Source of the DNA: Anaeramoeba flamelloides
Lineage: Eukaryota; Metamonada; Anaeramoebidae
Length of the DNA: 64,000 bases
Direction: 5' to 3'
NCBI GenBank assembly: GCA_027625915.1
Contig: JANTQA010000016.1
Coordinates: 3,105,001 to 3,169,000, forward strand
Below the pieces are notes generated by a model. It saw only the letters and a program-made list of their open reading frames with translations. It had not been told where the DNA came from and searched no databases. Each line of letters opens with the position of its first letter. Within the stretch, counting starts at the first letter, position 1. This document shows positions 48,560 to 59,366 of this stretch, piece after piece. The position numbers and the translations under genes were made by a program.

Positions 48560-49269
48560 GGATTTGCCTTGATAGAGTCTTTCCAAGTACTTACGTTATT
48601 TCCAAAAAAGGAGGCAAATTTATTTTAAAATAATTTTATTAAACACAATCACATCAAAAGTATTTAAATATACAAAATCATTAAATACCATATATAGATT
48701 CTTGAGAATAATTCAATTAGTTTCTTAGTATTGAATTAAATAAATAAAATATATTAAATTTTTCGATTTCGATTTTGGCTTATATTTTTTAGGGGTGAAA
48801 ATTTGGTATTTATTATTTTATTTTTGATCAAAAAAAGCGTTTTCATAACTTGTTTAATCTCAATAAATTTTCAAATAGAATTGAAAACACATTACTATAT
48901 TTTGTTGTTTAAAAAACCATTGTAACCTTTCCACATTTTTATTTTTTTATTGAAATTGGTCTTAAGTTGTTTTCCTCCAAAAAAGTTTTTATTTTTTTTT
49001 TCATTTTTTTGAAATATTTCTTCATTTTTCAAATAAATACCTAAGTCATTGATTCAATTGGTATTAATATTAAACTTAATTTGGTCTTACCAATTAATGA
49101 ATACATCCAATAATAAAGATTATTTTTTATGAAATGTAAAAAAAAATTCCACACTTTTTTTGGAAATACCTTACATCAATTATTCTTCTTTTCCAAAAAA
49201 AAACTTGTTTTTATTTGAAATTTCAAAGGGATCTAATTTGGGATGATTATCGTTTTTTTTCAATTCAGA

Positions 49270-49395
49270 AAGAATCTTTTTATTAAGGATTCTTATTTCA
49301 CCCAATATATATATATACCAATAAAAATACCAACGAGTTTGACATAAAAAAGGGCCAAACAAATAAATAGAGAGATCGCAAATAACATCTATTTC
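49270..49395 (+). repeat. Repeat H, copy 1
   Basis: Shares GTTTGACATAAAAAA and AATAAATAGAGAGATCGCAA, and about 120 bp overall, with 51150-51265. The two copies flank the PAP2 phosphatase gene in the same orientation. Confidence 0.6.
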
Positions 49396-49494
49396 TTGAA
49401 ATTTCTATTTGTAATAGGAAAACTAAGCAAAAAATTTTGCCCATTTGTTCACCAAACAATTGTATTTCTTGTTTTTATATTTTTTTCAATCAAA

Positions 49495-49605
49495 AGAAGT
49501 GCGCTTTCGCACAATCTGTTTTCGAGAGTAAACTGTGCCTTGGTTCTGATGGAAACCCATGGTACTGTACAAAGCCTGAATCATAAAAATTTCATAAAAA
49601 AATTT
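49495..49605. other. GC-richer island with two hairpins, unassigned
   Basis: Contains GTGCGCTTTCGCAC (5-bp stem, 4-base loop) and a second stem built from CCTTGGTT and AACCCATGG around CTGATGGA. Composition is richer than its surroundings. It may be a small structured RNA or a coding remnant; no known RNA family was recognised. Confidence 0.3.
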
Positions 49606-49676
49606 ATTTTGAGAATAAATTGAATTTCGCCATCGAGACAGAAAAAAAAAAAAAAAAAAAGTTTCAAATAGAAAAG

Positions 49677-50558
49677 TTAATTCTCATCTATATTTGAAGA
49701 TGACGATGAGGCTGAAGAAGAAGGTTGTGTTGAATGTAAAGACTTTGAAGAAGAAGACGATGATGATGATGATGATGACGACGATGATGGTGATGGTGAT
49801 TTCTTCTTTGTATTTGTATTATTTTCGATATCGGTTGATTTCTGTTTTTTTTTCTTTTCTTTTAATTCGATGTTATCAGATCCTGAAGAATCATCTTTGC
49901 TTGAGCTTTTCTCGACGATTTCCCCGTTTCCGCCAACTTGGATTGAGTGATCGTAATCGTTTTTAAAGTTCACCCACTTTGTATATTTGGAAGTCAGCAT
50001 AAATTTGAGAATTTTTCTTCTGTATCTCCAAAAGAGAAAAGAAAAAAGAGCACCATAAATCAAGCCCTCGACACTGCCCACAATAACCTGTGGCCAAGAA
50101 TGGTATTTAAGGTATACCCTCGAATAAAGAACCGGCCATGCTAGGCCGCCAAGGAGTATTGTAATCAAGATTTTGCCCCACAACGGAAAGCGCTTTCGGC
50201 GCGAACAAAAAAAGAGTTCGCCAACAACCCACCCAAAGACTGCGCCCGAGACACACGCATGCCCCGAAGGCATCCCATTGCTCGACGAGCAAGATCCCTC
50301 TGGCCGATCTGCTTTAATCACATTTTTGAGTATTTGATCATTTAAGAGAAAGCATGTGAAGTGCAACAAAAGACCGATTAAGGGTGTAAAGTATTGGAAA
50401 AATAACAACAGCATGGTGCATGTAATCATAAAATAATAATAAAAAAAGGAATAAAACCCTAAAATAATCGATTTTGCGCCAAGATCGGGCACACAAAATT
50501 TGTATTTGTCAAAAAAAAATGTCACAATGGTGTTGTCACTATTTTGTCCCAAGTTCAT
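49677..50558 (-). CDS. PAP2-family lipid phosphatase, dolichyldiphosphatase-like
   Basis: 293 residues from ATG. The three PAP2 phosphatase motifs are intact: KNVIKADRP (residues 78-86, KX6RP), PSGH (97-100) and SRVYLKYH (146-153) with the catalytic histidines. The context LLNDQILKNVIKADRP and SRVYLKYHSWPQVIVG is closest to dolichyldiphosphatase (DOLPP1/Cax4 type). That enzyme removes a phosphate from dolichyl diphosphate on the luminal side of the ER, recycling the lipid carrier of N-glycosylation. Hydrophobic segments at about 31-70, 104-117, 128-145 and 157-178 make it polytopic. The C-terminal ~100 residues are a hydrophilic tail with Lys-rich and Ser-rich runs that the family lacks. The start fits because it precedes a short N-terminus, as in DOLPP1. 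No intron is apparent. Another PAP2 phosphatase (phosphatidate-type) remains possible. Confidence 0.85.
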   Translation of the reverse strand: MNLGQNSDNTIVTFFFDKYKFCVPDLGAKSIILGFYSFFYYYFMITCTMLLLFFQYFTPLIGLLLHFTCFLLNDQILKNVIKADRPEGSCSSSNGMPSGHACVSGAVFGWVVGELFFCSRRKRFPLWGKILITILLGGLAWPVLYSRVYLKYHSWPQVIVGSVEGLIYGALFSFLFWRYRRKILKFMLTSKYTKWVNFKNDYDHSIQVGGNGEIVEKSSSKDDSSGSDNIELKEKKKKQKSTDIENNTNTKKKSPSPSSSSSSSSSSSSSSKSLHSTQPSSSASSSSSNIDEN

Positions 50559-51149
50559 TTTGTTTTGAATTTTTTTTTTTTTTTTTTTCTTTTAGACACA
50601 AAAGTTTGTTAAAGGTAAAGCGATTTGGTAAAATAAAGAGTAATAAATTTGGGTAAAACCTGAAAAAAATGAGATCTGCAAACAAACACCCATTTCTTAC
50701 TCTTTCGAGAAGAGACTTTTCGTTCTGTTTACTTTTGGGGAATTTTCATTTCTGATAGCTTTTTCCTTTTTTCTTTTTTAATTCTTAAATCATTTTTTGA
50801 ATTTTGTTTTGAATAGTTTGTCTGTTAGAATTTAACTTCTTTTGTTCGGTGTCACAGAGTTATGACTTTCAATTAAATAGATCAATTTTAATTTTTTGTT
50901 CTTCAATTTAAGATACCTTTTGAAACACTAGTTTTCAAAAGAAAGACTGATCTGACAAACTTTTTCTTATCTTGGGTGTTTTTTTTTTTTTTTTCCTTTT
51001 AATTAACTCCAGAAAAGAAAGGTTCAACACACGAACCAATATAATTGTTTAGAAATTCAAATGTATACTAGTATTTATTGATTGGTTTTTGAAATTTTTT
51101 ATGTGATAAAATTTCAATTGGTTATCCTTTTTGTAATTCTGAAATATTC

Positions 51150-51265
51150 TTTTGATTGAGGATTCTTATCTATTCTATAATATATCAAAAAAAATGCCAA
51201 AGGGTTTGACATAAAAAAACGCCAAATAAATAAATAGAGAGATCGCAAATTACAATCTTCTTTGG
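51150..51265 (+). repeat. Repeat H, copy 2
   Basis: Partner of 49270-49395: GGATTCTTAT, GTTTGACATAAAAAA and AATAAATAGAGAGATCGCAA. Non-coding. Confidence 0.6.
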
Positions 51266-51989
51266 AAACCCTTTTTGATTGTATAAAAAAAAAAAGAAAG
51301 AGGAAGGGAAACTTATTTTACATTTTTTTATTCAAATACAAGTATATTCCAAGAAGATCTTTTGTATCAAGCAACTTGCTTGTAATTGTCTCCATAGTTA
51401 AATTGTGATTTGCCACACGAGTATCCTTTTTCTTTTCCAATTTATGAAGGAAAATTTTTCTTTTATTTTTCCCAAATACCAATAAATTCAAATATTTTTA
51501 ATGAAATTTTTATTAAATTTCCATTTTTGTAATATATGGGCTCAACTTTTAAAACAACTCGAGAGTAAGAATATTTTGAAGGGACAACTAATTTTACAAA
51601 GTTCCTAAGTATTTAAACCTATAAAATGCTTTCTTCAAAATATATTAAAAAAAGATTTAAAATGGAAAATGAAGCAAAAAATTTTTAGATATTTATTTGA
51701 ATTTATCAGTATTTTACTTTTATTTGTTGAAGGATAAAAACAATAAATCCCCACAAAAATAATTAAAAATGAAAACTAATCAATCATTATTTTGGATCTT
51801 CCTTTGGTACCTTATAATAAAATTAAAAATTGATTTGATTTGAATTCTGAGGTATTATCAAATTGTATCTCTTTTCGATGAAAAATAAAAGAAAAAAAAA
51901 AAAATTCTTAGAATCTCAATGACAAAAAATTCAATAAACTATTTGAGAAAAAAAGTTTTACATGATCCAAAAAAGTTAGAAAACAAAAA

Positions 51990-52990
51990 ATTTGAAAATA
52001 TATTTTGTCGATAAATATAATAAAATTTTTGATAATTTTTGAAAATTCTTGATTTGAGATTTAAAAGGAAAATTATGATATCAATGTCTTATATATTTGA
52101 AATAAATTATTTCTTAGAATCTATATGTTTGAGTCAAAGTATTATTTAAAAATTTTCTTGAATTGATTCTATTCTCTAAAACTTAAGAAAACATTTCTTG
52201 TCTATATATATATATATATAAACAGTTTTTGAATTTTTGAAATTTTTGAAAATTCATTATTTGAGATTTGGAACAAAATTAAGACGTTATTGTATTATAT
52301 CTTTAAAATAAACAATGTTTTATAATCTAGTATTTGACGAGGTTCAGTATGTTGGAAAATTTCATCTATAACATTTTGAAAATTTTGAAAAATTTAAAAA
52401 CATGTTTTGTCCATATATATAAACACCTTTTTGAAAATTTTTGAAAATTCTTAAAATTCATTATTTGAGATTTGGAACAAAATTATGATGCTATTGTATT
52501 GTATCTTTAAGATTAATAATTTTTATAATCTAGTATTTGAGTAGGCTTAGTATGTTAAGAATTTTCATTTTTTCATTTTCACATTTTTGAAAATTTTCAA
52601 AAATTTGAAAACATGTTTTGTCCATATTTATAAATACCTTTTTGGAAATTTTTAAGATGAGATTAGGTTGCGAATGATGTGATTCTAATGTATTATATCT
52701 TTTAAATTAACAATGTTATATAAAATATTTTTAGGCAGAATATTTATGTTTGAAATTTTTATGGAATGCTTTTGAAAAAAGTGAAAAACTTGACAACATG
52801 TTTTATCTCGAAAAATATCAAACCAACTTTGAAATTTATGATAATTATTGATTTGTAATTACGAAGGTAATTATGAAATTGGTGGATGACTCCTTAGTTA
52901 TCTATGTGACTTTTATAATATAATATTCAAGTAGAGTATATATACTTAGAATCTTTATCATAAGATTATCGAAAAAATAAATTATTATTT
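51990..52990. repeat. Diverged ~200-bp tandem array
   Basis: The phrase TTTTGTCCATATATATAAA recurs, with variation, at about 52001, 52199, 52408, 52618 and 52801, a period of about 185-210 bp. Between these points each unit carries TTATTTGAGATTTGGAACAA, a TATTGTATTATATCTTTAA segment and a TAATCTAGTATTTGA segment in the same order. The middle two or three units are closest; the outer ones are more diverged. Confidence 0.7.
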
Positions 52991-53789
52991 TGACTTTTTG
53001 TAAAATTCCATAGATTTAAATTTTGACAATTTGAAACCATATCTTTTCTTTAATGACAAAAGCAAATTAATTCGATTTAAAAAATTTGTAGAGGATTTGT
53101 AATACTCTTTTTTGATAAAGTAAGGAATTTTTAACATTCTAATGGTAGAAATAATTCATTTGATAAATTTAAAAAATGAAGAAAAATTATTTGAGATCGG
53201 ATTAAGAGCCAAAAGGTAACACTTCAAAACAAAAAGAATTGTTTTCATAATCAAAAATCTCAACAATTTAAATTGGAAATTGAGTGCCACTATTTGTCAT
53301 TTTTTTCCCCAAATGTATTCTTTTTTAATTGTTGTTTTTGTTTTCAGAAAATAACTGAAATCATCAATGGATTGTTTTTACTTGGATTTGTAACACTTAA
53401 AAATGACAAAAAATATTTTTTTACAATAATTACTGTATATAAAAGAAAGAAATTTCTTTAAATGGGAAAAATAAAAATAAATAACGATTGGTGCGTGTTT
53501 AGACCAGGTTTAATTGATAGATTTTTTTAAAAAATTGCAATTGTTTTTGATTATTTCTTTTTTTAAAATTCCTCTTCGAAAAAATGATTAATTATTAACA
53601 CCAAAAAAATTAATATATAAAATATAAAAATAAAAAAAAATATGAAGAATAATTTAATACAAATATTTTTAAATTAGTTTGTTGCCAAAAAAAGAAATTA
53701 TGATATAATTAAAAATTAAAAATTATAATGGTAAAATTCTAGATGAGAAAAAAAAATTTCTGATTGATTACAAAAAACAAAAGTAAATT

Positions 53790-54010
53790 ATTCTCTTATC
53801 AAATAGGCCCAGTTATTATAGATGAATTATACCTTTTAAAGGATTAGAAGGAGTATTAGAAGAAAATATTTTATTTTGGATATTTCAAAATTGTAATCAT
53901 TTTTTCACTTTTTTAATCTTTTTTTTTGTATTTTTCTTTTCAATTTTTTTTGATACATAATTCATTTTCAAATTTTTTATTAGTTACACGATTTAAACTA
54001 ACGTATAAAA
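53790..54010 (+). repeat. Repeat F, copy 1
   Basis: Shares CCCAGTTATTATAGATGAAT, GTATTAGAAGAAAATATTTT and the AATCATTTTTTCACTTTTTT segment with copies at 54680-54870 and 54960-55200. Unclassified. Confidence 0.5.
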
Positions 54011-54679
54011 AATTGTTATTCTAGTGTTATTGGAAGATTGAGAATTATTTTAGAGAAATCATATTGATTTATATTGGGATTTTATTAGTTCTTTAATTGA
54101 AGACTCAAATATGTATTTTTGTTTTCCCAATCAATGTGACTCTAAGAATTTGTAAATTTTCAATTTTCAAGAAAATATGTTAATAAATGAGTTTTTCTAG
54201 TATAAGCATATCAATTATTCTTTGATATATATTATTCTACTTATTTCTTATTTCATTTTCAAAGTTCATTTTTAAAAAATAATGAATCTTTGGAAAAAAA
54301 TGTTGGGACACTTTTAACAGAAAAAAAATTAAAAATAAACAAAAAATGAATAATAAAAAATTCATGAATAAAAAGTAAAAATACCAGACACTTTGATTTA
54401 GTCTTCCTGTATTGATTGAAGTTTATACTTTCTCTTTGTTATCTCATCAATTTCCTTCTATTCAGTTGAAGTAAAGAAATATTATAATATAAGGAGTACA
54501 TTAAACAAATAATTTAAATTATAAATATCAAAAATTCATTTAAACAATGAAAGATTTTATAAATTATGTTGAAATATTAATTGAATTTGTTATAATAATG
54601 AAACGAGGTAATATTTTTTCTTAAATCTCAATATAAAATAATTTTGAGCAAAAATGCAGTAAAAGTACATATTTTCCAG

Positions 54680-54870
54680 TTAAAGCTATCCAGTTGTGAT
54701 GAATGAATTACATGTATTTAAATGGTATAAAATGTATTGAGAAGAAAAATAATTATTTTGAAGAAATTTCAAAATTGAAATCATTTTTTCACTTTTTTAA
54801 TTATTTTACGATTTTTCTAATGTATTATTACATATTAATTGCATTTTTTTTTTGTTTTATTGCAAGATCA
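54680..54870 (+). repeat. Repeat F, copy 2
   Basis: Same order of words as copy 1: CCAGTTGTGATGAATGAATT, TTGAGAAG, and GAAATCATTTTTTCACTTTT. It lies about 100 bp before copy 3. Confidence 0.5.
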
Positions 54871-54959
54871 ATAGTCATTTGGTCAATAACAAAAAACATG
54901 TTTTTCAAATGTCATTTAAAGTGTGAAAACAATTGTAGAATAATAATATCGAAATCGAA

Positions 54960-55200
54960 ACTATTGTTCAGTCAAAGGAACCCAGTTGTAATGGGTATAA
55001 TATATGTGTTTAAAGTGTTTGCATCGATATTAGAAGAAAAATTTTATTTTGGAAATTTTCAAAATTGAAATCATTTTTTCACATTTCTACACATTTTGTT
55101 TTTTTTTTTCAATTTTTTTTTTGGCACCTAATTCAGTTGCAAAAAATTTTTTTATTGCAAGATCAATAGTCACTTGGTAAAAATGTGTTATTCTAATGGT
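54960..55200 (+). repeat. Repeat F, copy 3
   Basis: CCCAGTTGTAATGGGTATAA, ATATTAGAAGAAAAATTTTA and GAAATCATTTTTTCACATTT, followed by GGCACCTAATTCA. With copies 1 and 2 it forms a local cluster. Confidence 0.5.
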
Positions 55201-55256
55201 TATTGAAACCATGTAAAGATTGTTGAGAAATCATATTGATTTCTATTGCAATTCTA

Positions 55257-55449
55257 TTCGATCTTTGATCTTGATATTTACTAAATAAATGTGAAAAATT
55301 TTTTACTTCATTTTCATTTCATTTTTCAAATAGAGAACTCAAATACCAACAAACTTCGTTTGGGGGATTGATTTCAAAAAGAAAAGTATGGAAAATGAAG
55401 TAAAATATGTTTCAAATTTATTAAGTAAATATCAAGATCAAAGATCGAA
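55257..55449. mobile_element. TA-flanked inverted-repeat element (TTCGATCTTTGATC ends)
   Basis: Arms of about 65 bp are near-perfect complements. The outer end TTCGATCTTTGATCTTGATA is matched by its complement ending GATCAAAGATCGAA. TA stands at both borders (55255-55256 and 55450-55451). The length is 193 bp and there is no open frame, so it is a young-looking MITE. Confidence 0.75.
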
Positions 55450-56195
55450 TATTGTTGTTTTTCTCAATAGGGCACTAAGAATTTAGGTTTTTAAATTTTT
55501 AAGAAAATTTATTAATTAATTAGTTTTCTTTCAGACTTATATCAACTATTCTTTAATATATATAATTCTATTTACATCTTGTCTATTCTTCAAAGGAGAA
55601 TTATCAAAAATAAGTGATCTTTTTTTTAAAAAATATTTAGACATGTTTATGAGAAATAAAGTGTATCTACCAAACACTTAGTATTTCACTCATCAATTAT
55701 GATTTGGCGAAAAAAAGAAAATTTCATTTTTTTTATATTTTTATTGATGATGAAGAGTAAATTACACTCTAGTTTTTCTTATACTTGATTCTCTTAAAGG
55801 GAATTTAACTGTAAAACGATTGGTTTCACGATTATTATTTAATGAAAATAATTTTAAGCTGTCTTGACTTGAAATTATTTCATTAAAAATTAATTCTTTA
55901 AATTTATTATAAAATTTCAATCTATCCTTATATATAAGAAGTACACATCCATGAAAAATGATCAATATCCACTATTATTTCTTTATGTTCATATTTTGAA
56001 CATAAAGGGTAGAAGTTTATTTAATTTTTATTTATTACATAAAAATATCTATTTAAGCAGTTATTAAATTTTCTGAATTTTAGAATTGTTGAACTTGATG
56101 GATAACATAAGTATTTTTAGTGAGTAAATATTGTTTTTTTTTCGTCTTTAATATTGAGAAATATTCTTGTGGGATACCTAGAGTACCATCAAGTT

Positions 56196-56482
56196 CCGTC
56201 AAGTGCCTAGGTTTTCCAGAATTTAAAATAATAAAGTAAAATCAAAGATTTAACTCAATTCTTTTACAGTCAGTTCCACTTTTAAGGCACAAACTTGTAA
56301 AGAAATTTAAGGCACAATAAAAATCTCAAATTAAGGCACAAAATTCAGGTTCTAGTAAAATAAATTGTAAAAAAAAAAATTCCAAATTTTGTGCCTTAAT
56401 TTGAGATTTTTAATGTGCCTTAAATTTCGTTGAAAGTTTGTGCCTTAAAAGTGGAACTGAATGTAAATTATTAAAAACCCAA
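56196..56482. repeat. Foldback repeat J, copy 4, split by a MITE
   Basis: The left half CGTCAAGTGCCTAGGTTTTC to ACTCAATTCTTT resembles J copies 2 and 3. It is interrupted at a TA by MITE copy 7 (56277-56463). The short remainder AAATTATTAAAAACCC follows the MITE. This gives the order of insertion: J first, MITE later. Confidence 0.6.
56277..56463. mobile_element. Palindromic TA-flanked MITE, copy 7
   Basis: The copy closest to the apparent consensus, 187 bp, starting CAGTCAGTTCCACTTTTAAG and ending AAAAGTGGAACTGAATG. TA lies at 56275-56276 and 56464-56465. The arms pair almost perfectly and it is nested in a J repeat. Confidence 0.9.
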
Positions 56483-56540
56483 CAGCTGTTTTTTTGAGGT
56501 TTTGTGTTTCTTTTTTGAAAAGTTCTCGGTTTTTTGGGGG

Positions 56541-56655
56541 TTTTCTATTTTATTTGTGAAGTTTATCGATTTTCGTTAGGTTTTGTTTTTACTTTTTGAA
56601 ATAAACAGAAAACCTCAAAAAAAACCTAGAACACTTCACAAATAAATAAAAAAGT
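56541..56655. repeat. Foldback repeat J, copy 5
   Basis: CGTTAGGTTTTGTTTTTACT at about 56573 is faced by AAAACCTAGAACACTTC ending near 56637. Outside these, TTTATTTGTGAAGT and ACTTCACAAATAAATAAA also pair, so the whole is a foldback of about 115 bp. Confidence 0.55.
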
Positions 56656-59366
56656 CAAAAAAAAAACCTAAGAAAAATTTATTGATTTCACAATTAAACA
56701 GAAAACTCAAGAAAACCAAACGAAACTTTCCAATTGGTAAGAATTCAACTACCGATTACAAAGATAATTATAAATTTCGTTTTTAAGAAGTTTTAAATTA
56801 TTTGAATCCAAATTAGTTTTATTGTTAATTCTTTGGTTTAATTTTATTAGTTTATCCAAATAAGATAGAGATAAATTTTTTAATTTATTTTTGAATTTAA
56901 ATTTCAATTTATTAATCGTAATTACAAAATTTTCGAATTTAAATTCTGTTTTATAGATAAGAATTGGTGTATTTCGGTTTATTTGAACATTTCATTTTAT
57001 TTAATCAATATTAAAATCCATACAACTCAATACAATACAGAACATCGATAAGCTAACAACCTAAATAAATGGCCTCGGGTTGAATATCAGATAATCATTT
57101 TTTATTATTATGATACTGTTAAACCTAACATGAGATAAAAAGCGTGGTGTTTTCCAAGTTTTTTTAATTCTGAGAATTCCTTTAAGGTATGGTTATTACT
57201 TTACCCAAAATACTGTAAAAATCCAATTCTCATACTTAAAATTTTATCTCAAAGTCCAATAAGAAAGATTAAATAAATGTCTAAAAATATCATTTCTAAT
57301 TGATTTTCGAAAGATATTTGGGTTTTTTCAGCTAATAATTAATTCATAATTTTTGGAACCTGAAGTAAAAATTTTCTTTTTTTAATTGGAAAATAACAGT
57401 ATATAAATGTAAAACACTAAAAAAAAAAAAGAATAATAAACAAATAAAGACTAAAAACCCAAAAAAACTATGAAATTTATTTATGATAAAAAATCAAATA
57501 AAGATGAAATGAAATTCTTTTTCAGTTTATTATTTAGAAAAATATACTATCAAATTTAGAATTTTTTTCAAAGTTTTGAATTTTTAAAGGTGCACAATCA
57601 AAAGAATAATCAAGTAAATCATTCAAGAAAAAAAAACAGTAGAATATTTATTAACTTTTGATTTGTATTCTTATTCCATAATTTTTTTTTTTTTTTCTCT
57701 TTTTGGGTTTCTTTCCAGAGTAAAGTTTTAATCACATAAAGAGACCCAAAAAAATTGAAAAAATTTATTATTTCAAAAGAGGTCTTTTTAAAATCAGGTT
57801 TATTGTTGGGTATGTTCATAAAAATTAAATTTTGAAAAAATAAATAATTATCTTGTTTGAAAGTATTAATTATCAAGTTAAAAATTTTTTAGAGGATCAC
57901 TTTCAAGAAAATCAATCAACATAATGAGTCAATTGTGTAGCAATATAATTGAAAAACTTGTGGATTTGAAATTAAAGATCGAGTAAATGTAAAAAAGGGA
58001 CAGGGTATAATTGTGCTAAAAAATATTTATGTAAATTGCAATATTTAAAATAATTCAACATTATTTCCATTCTCAAAATTAAGAGTGGAGAAAAATAAAT
58101 GAAGGGTGTCAAGGAAATGAGAATTTTGATTATTTTCAAATTTTTCGTTTCACAAAATTACAAAAGTTTGATCACCAGAAAATATCTTCAAAAAGAAAAT
58201 GAAAAAACCAAATTAAAAATCAGATTACCCCTAGTTTGATTTTTAATAAATATATTGATTTGAAACTTTCTCTTTTATCTTTTTCTTCAAATTCTTTTTG
58301 TTACTTTTTGGTTTTGGTTTTAAATGTTTTATTATCAACCACTATTTCAATTTCCAATCAAATATTCTGAAAACTCTTGATGACTTGAAAATTCTTACGA
58401 CATACCAGAAAAACCATAAAATTTGTCAGACAAAGAAATTGACTTTTTTTGTCTCTGTTAAATATAAAAAATAAAATCGTTGAATATACCCTATTATCTA
58501 AATTTTATGGTTTGACAGAGCTATATAAAAAAATTTTCCTTTTTATAACCTGTGAAAAAAATCTTGTTGTTTTTGCAAAAAATTTACTCTGAAAAGCAAA
58601 GATTGAAGATCGAATTTAAAATTTAATAATTACTTTGAAATGGTCTGCCTTTTGGTTTTAAGGTGTTTAGAAATTTAGGATCCTCCAAAAACCTGAAAAT
58701 TTTTCAAAATTATTGATCATTCAGAAGTTTTGAAGTAAAAAATTCAAATTGTAATATTTTCTCTATTCTGAGAAATTTTGTCCTATGATAAAATTTCACG
58801 GTTTGTAATAATCTATCGTTTAACCAAAAAATCCAAGTTATAAAAAGTAAAGTGCGAGATAGAAAATGTATTTTCTGTTTCTCCTAGATTTCATGGTAAA
58901 TTTGAAACTGATTTATCTAGTTTCACAACCAAAAAAACCACTCAATAGTTTCTTCCTTGTTCAGAATAATTCTATTGTTCAGTGATCCGAATTTTTAATC
59001 TTCTTCTGGGTCAAAGAAAAAACAAAAAAACAATAGTTAAGGTATAAATGATAAAAAAATGTTTTGAATAAATGCTTTGGATTTATATACCCTTTCTGTG
59101 TGCTTTAAAAAGACTAGAGTTTTGTTTTGGTTTTCCTATTAAGGTCTCTATTCGTTAAATATAAAATAATTAAAAAGTTTTTTCTGTTCTGCTCACTTTA
59201 GCTGTCTTAAAACTCAATTTTAGATCACTTCCATTCAATTAAAATCTATTAAAAGAATTTACAAAAAAAAAGTATTCATAATCATTTTTCTTTCAATAAC
59301 TGCAAATAGAAATTTTTTTATATTTTTATTAATAATTTAATAAAAAATCTTTCGTAAAATTCAACT

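Larger units (their letters stand above)
44073..49676. other. Gene-free AT-rich stretch
   Basis: No clear gene is seen. Small structured features at 46649-46811, 46866-46985, 47456-47550, 49270-49395 and 49495-49605 are listed separately. A 29-base T run lies at about 48527-48555. Confidence 0.5.
50559..59366. other. Gene-free AT-rich stretch
   Basis: Nearly 9 kb with no recognised gene. It contains repeat H copy 2, a ~200-bp tandem array, three F repeats, a TA-flanked inverted-repeat element, MITE copy 7 and J foldbacks. From about 57.0 to 59.3 kb I see no repeat or gene. Frames at 54703-55068 and 57619-57876 are low-complexity. Confidence 0.5.

Noticed and set aside
54703-55068. A 121-residue frame
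   Set aside because: It lies across two F repeat copies and has AT-driven composition; no family features.
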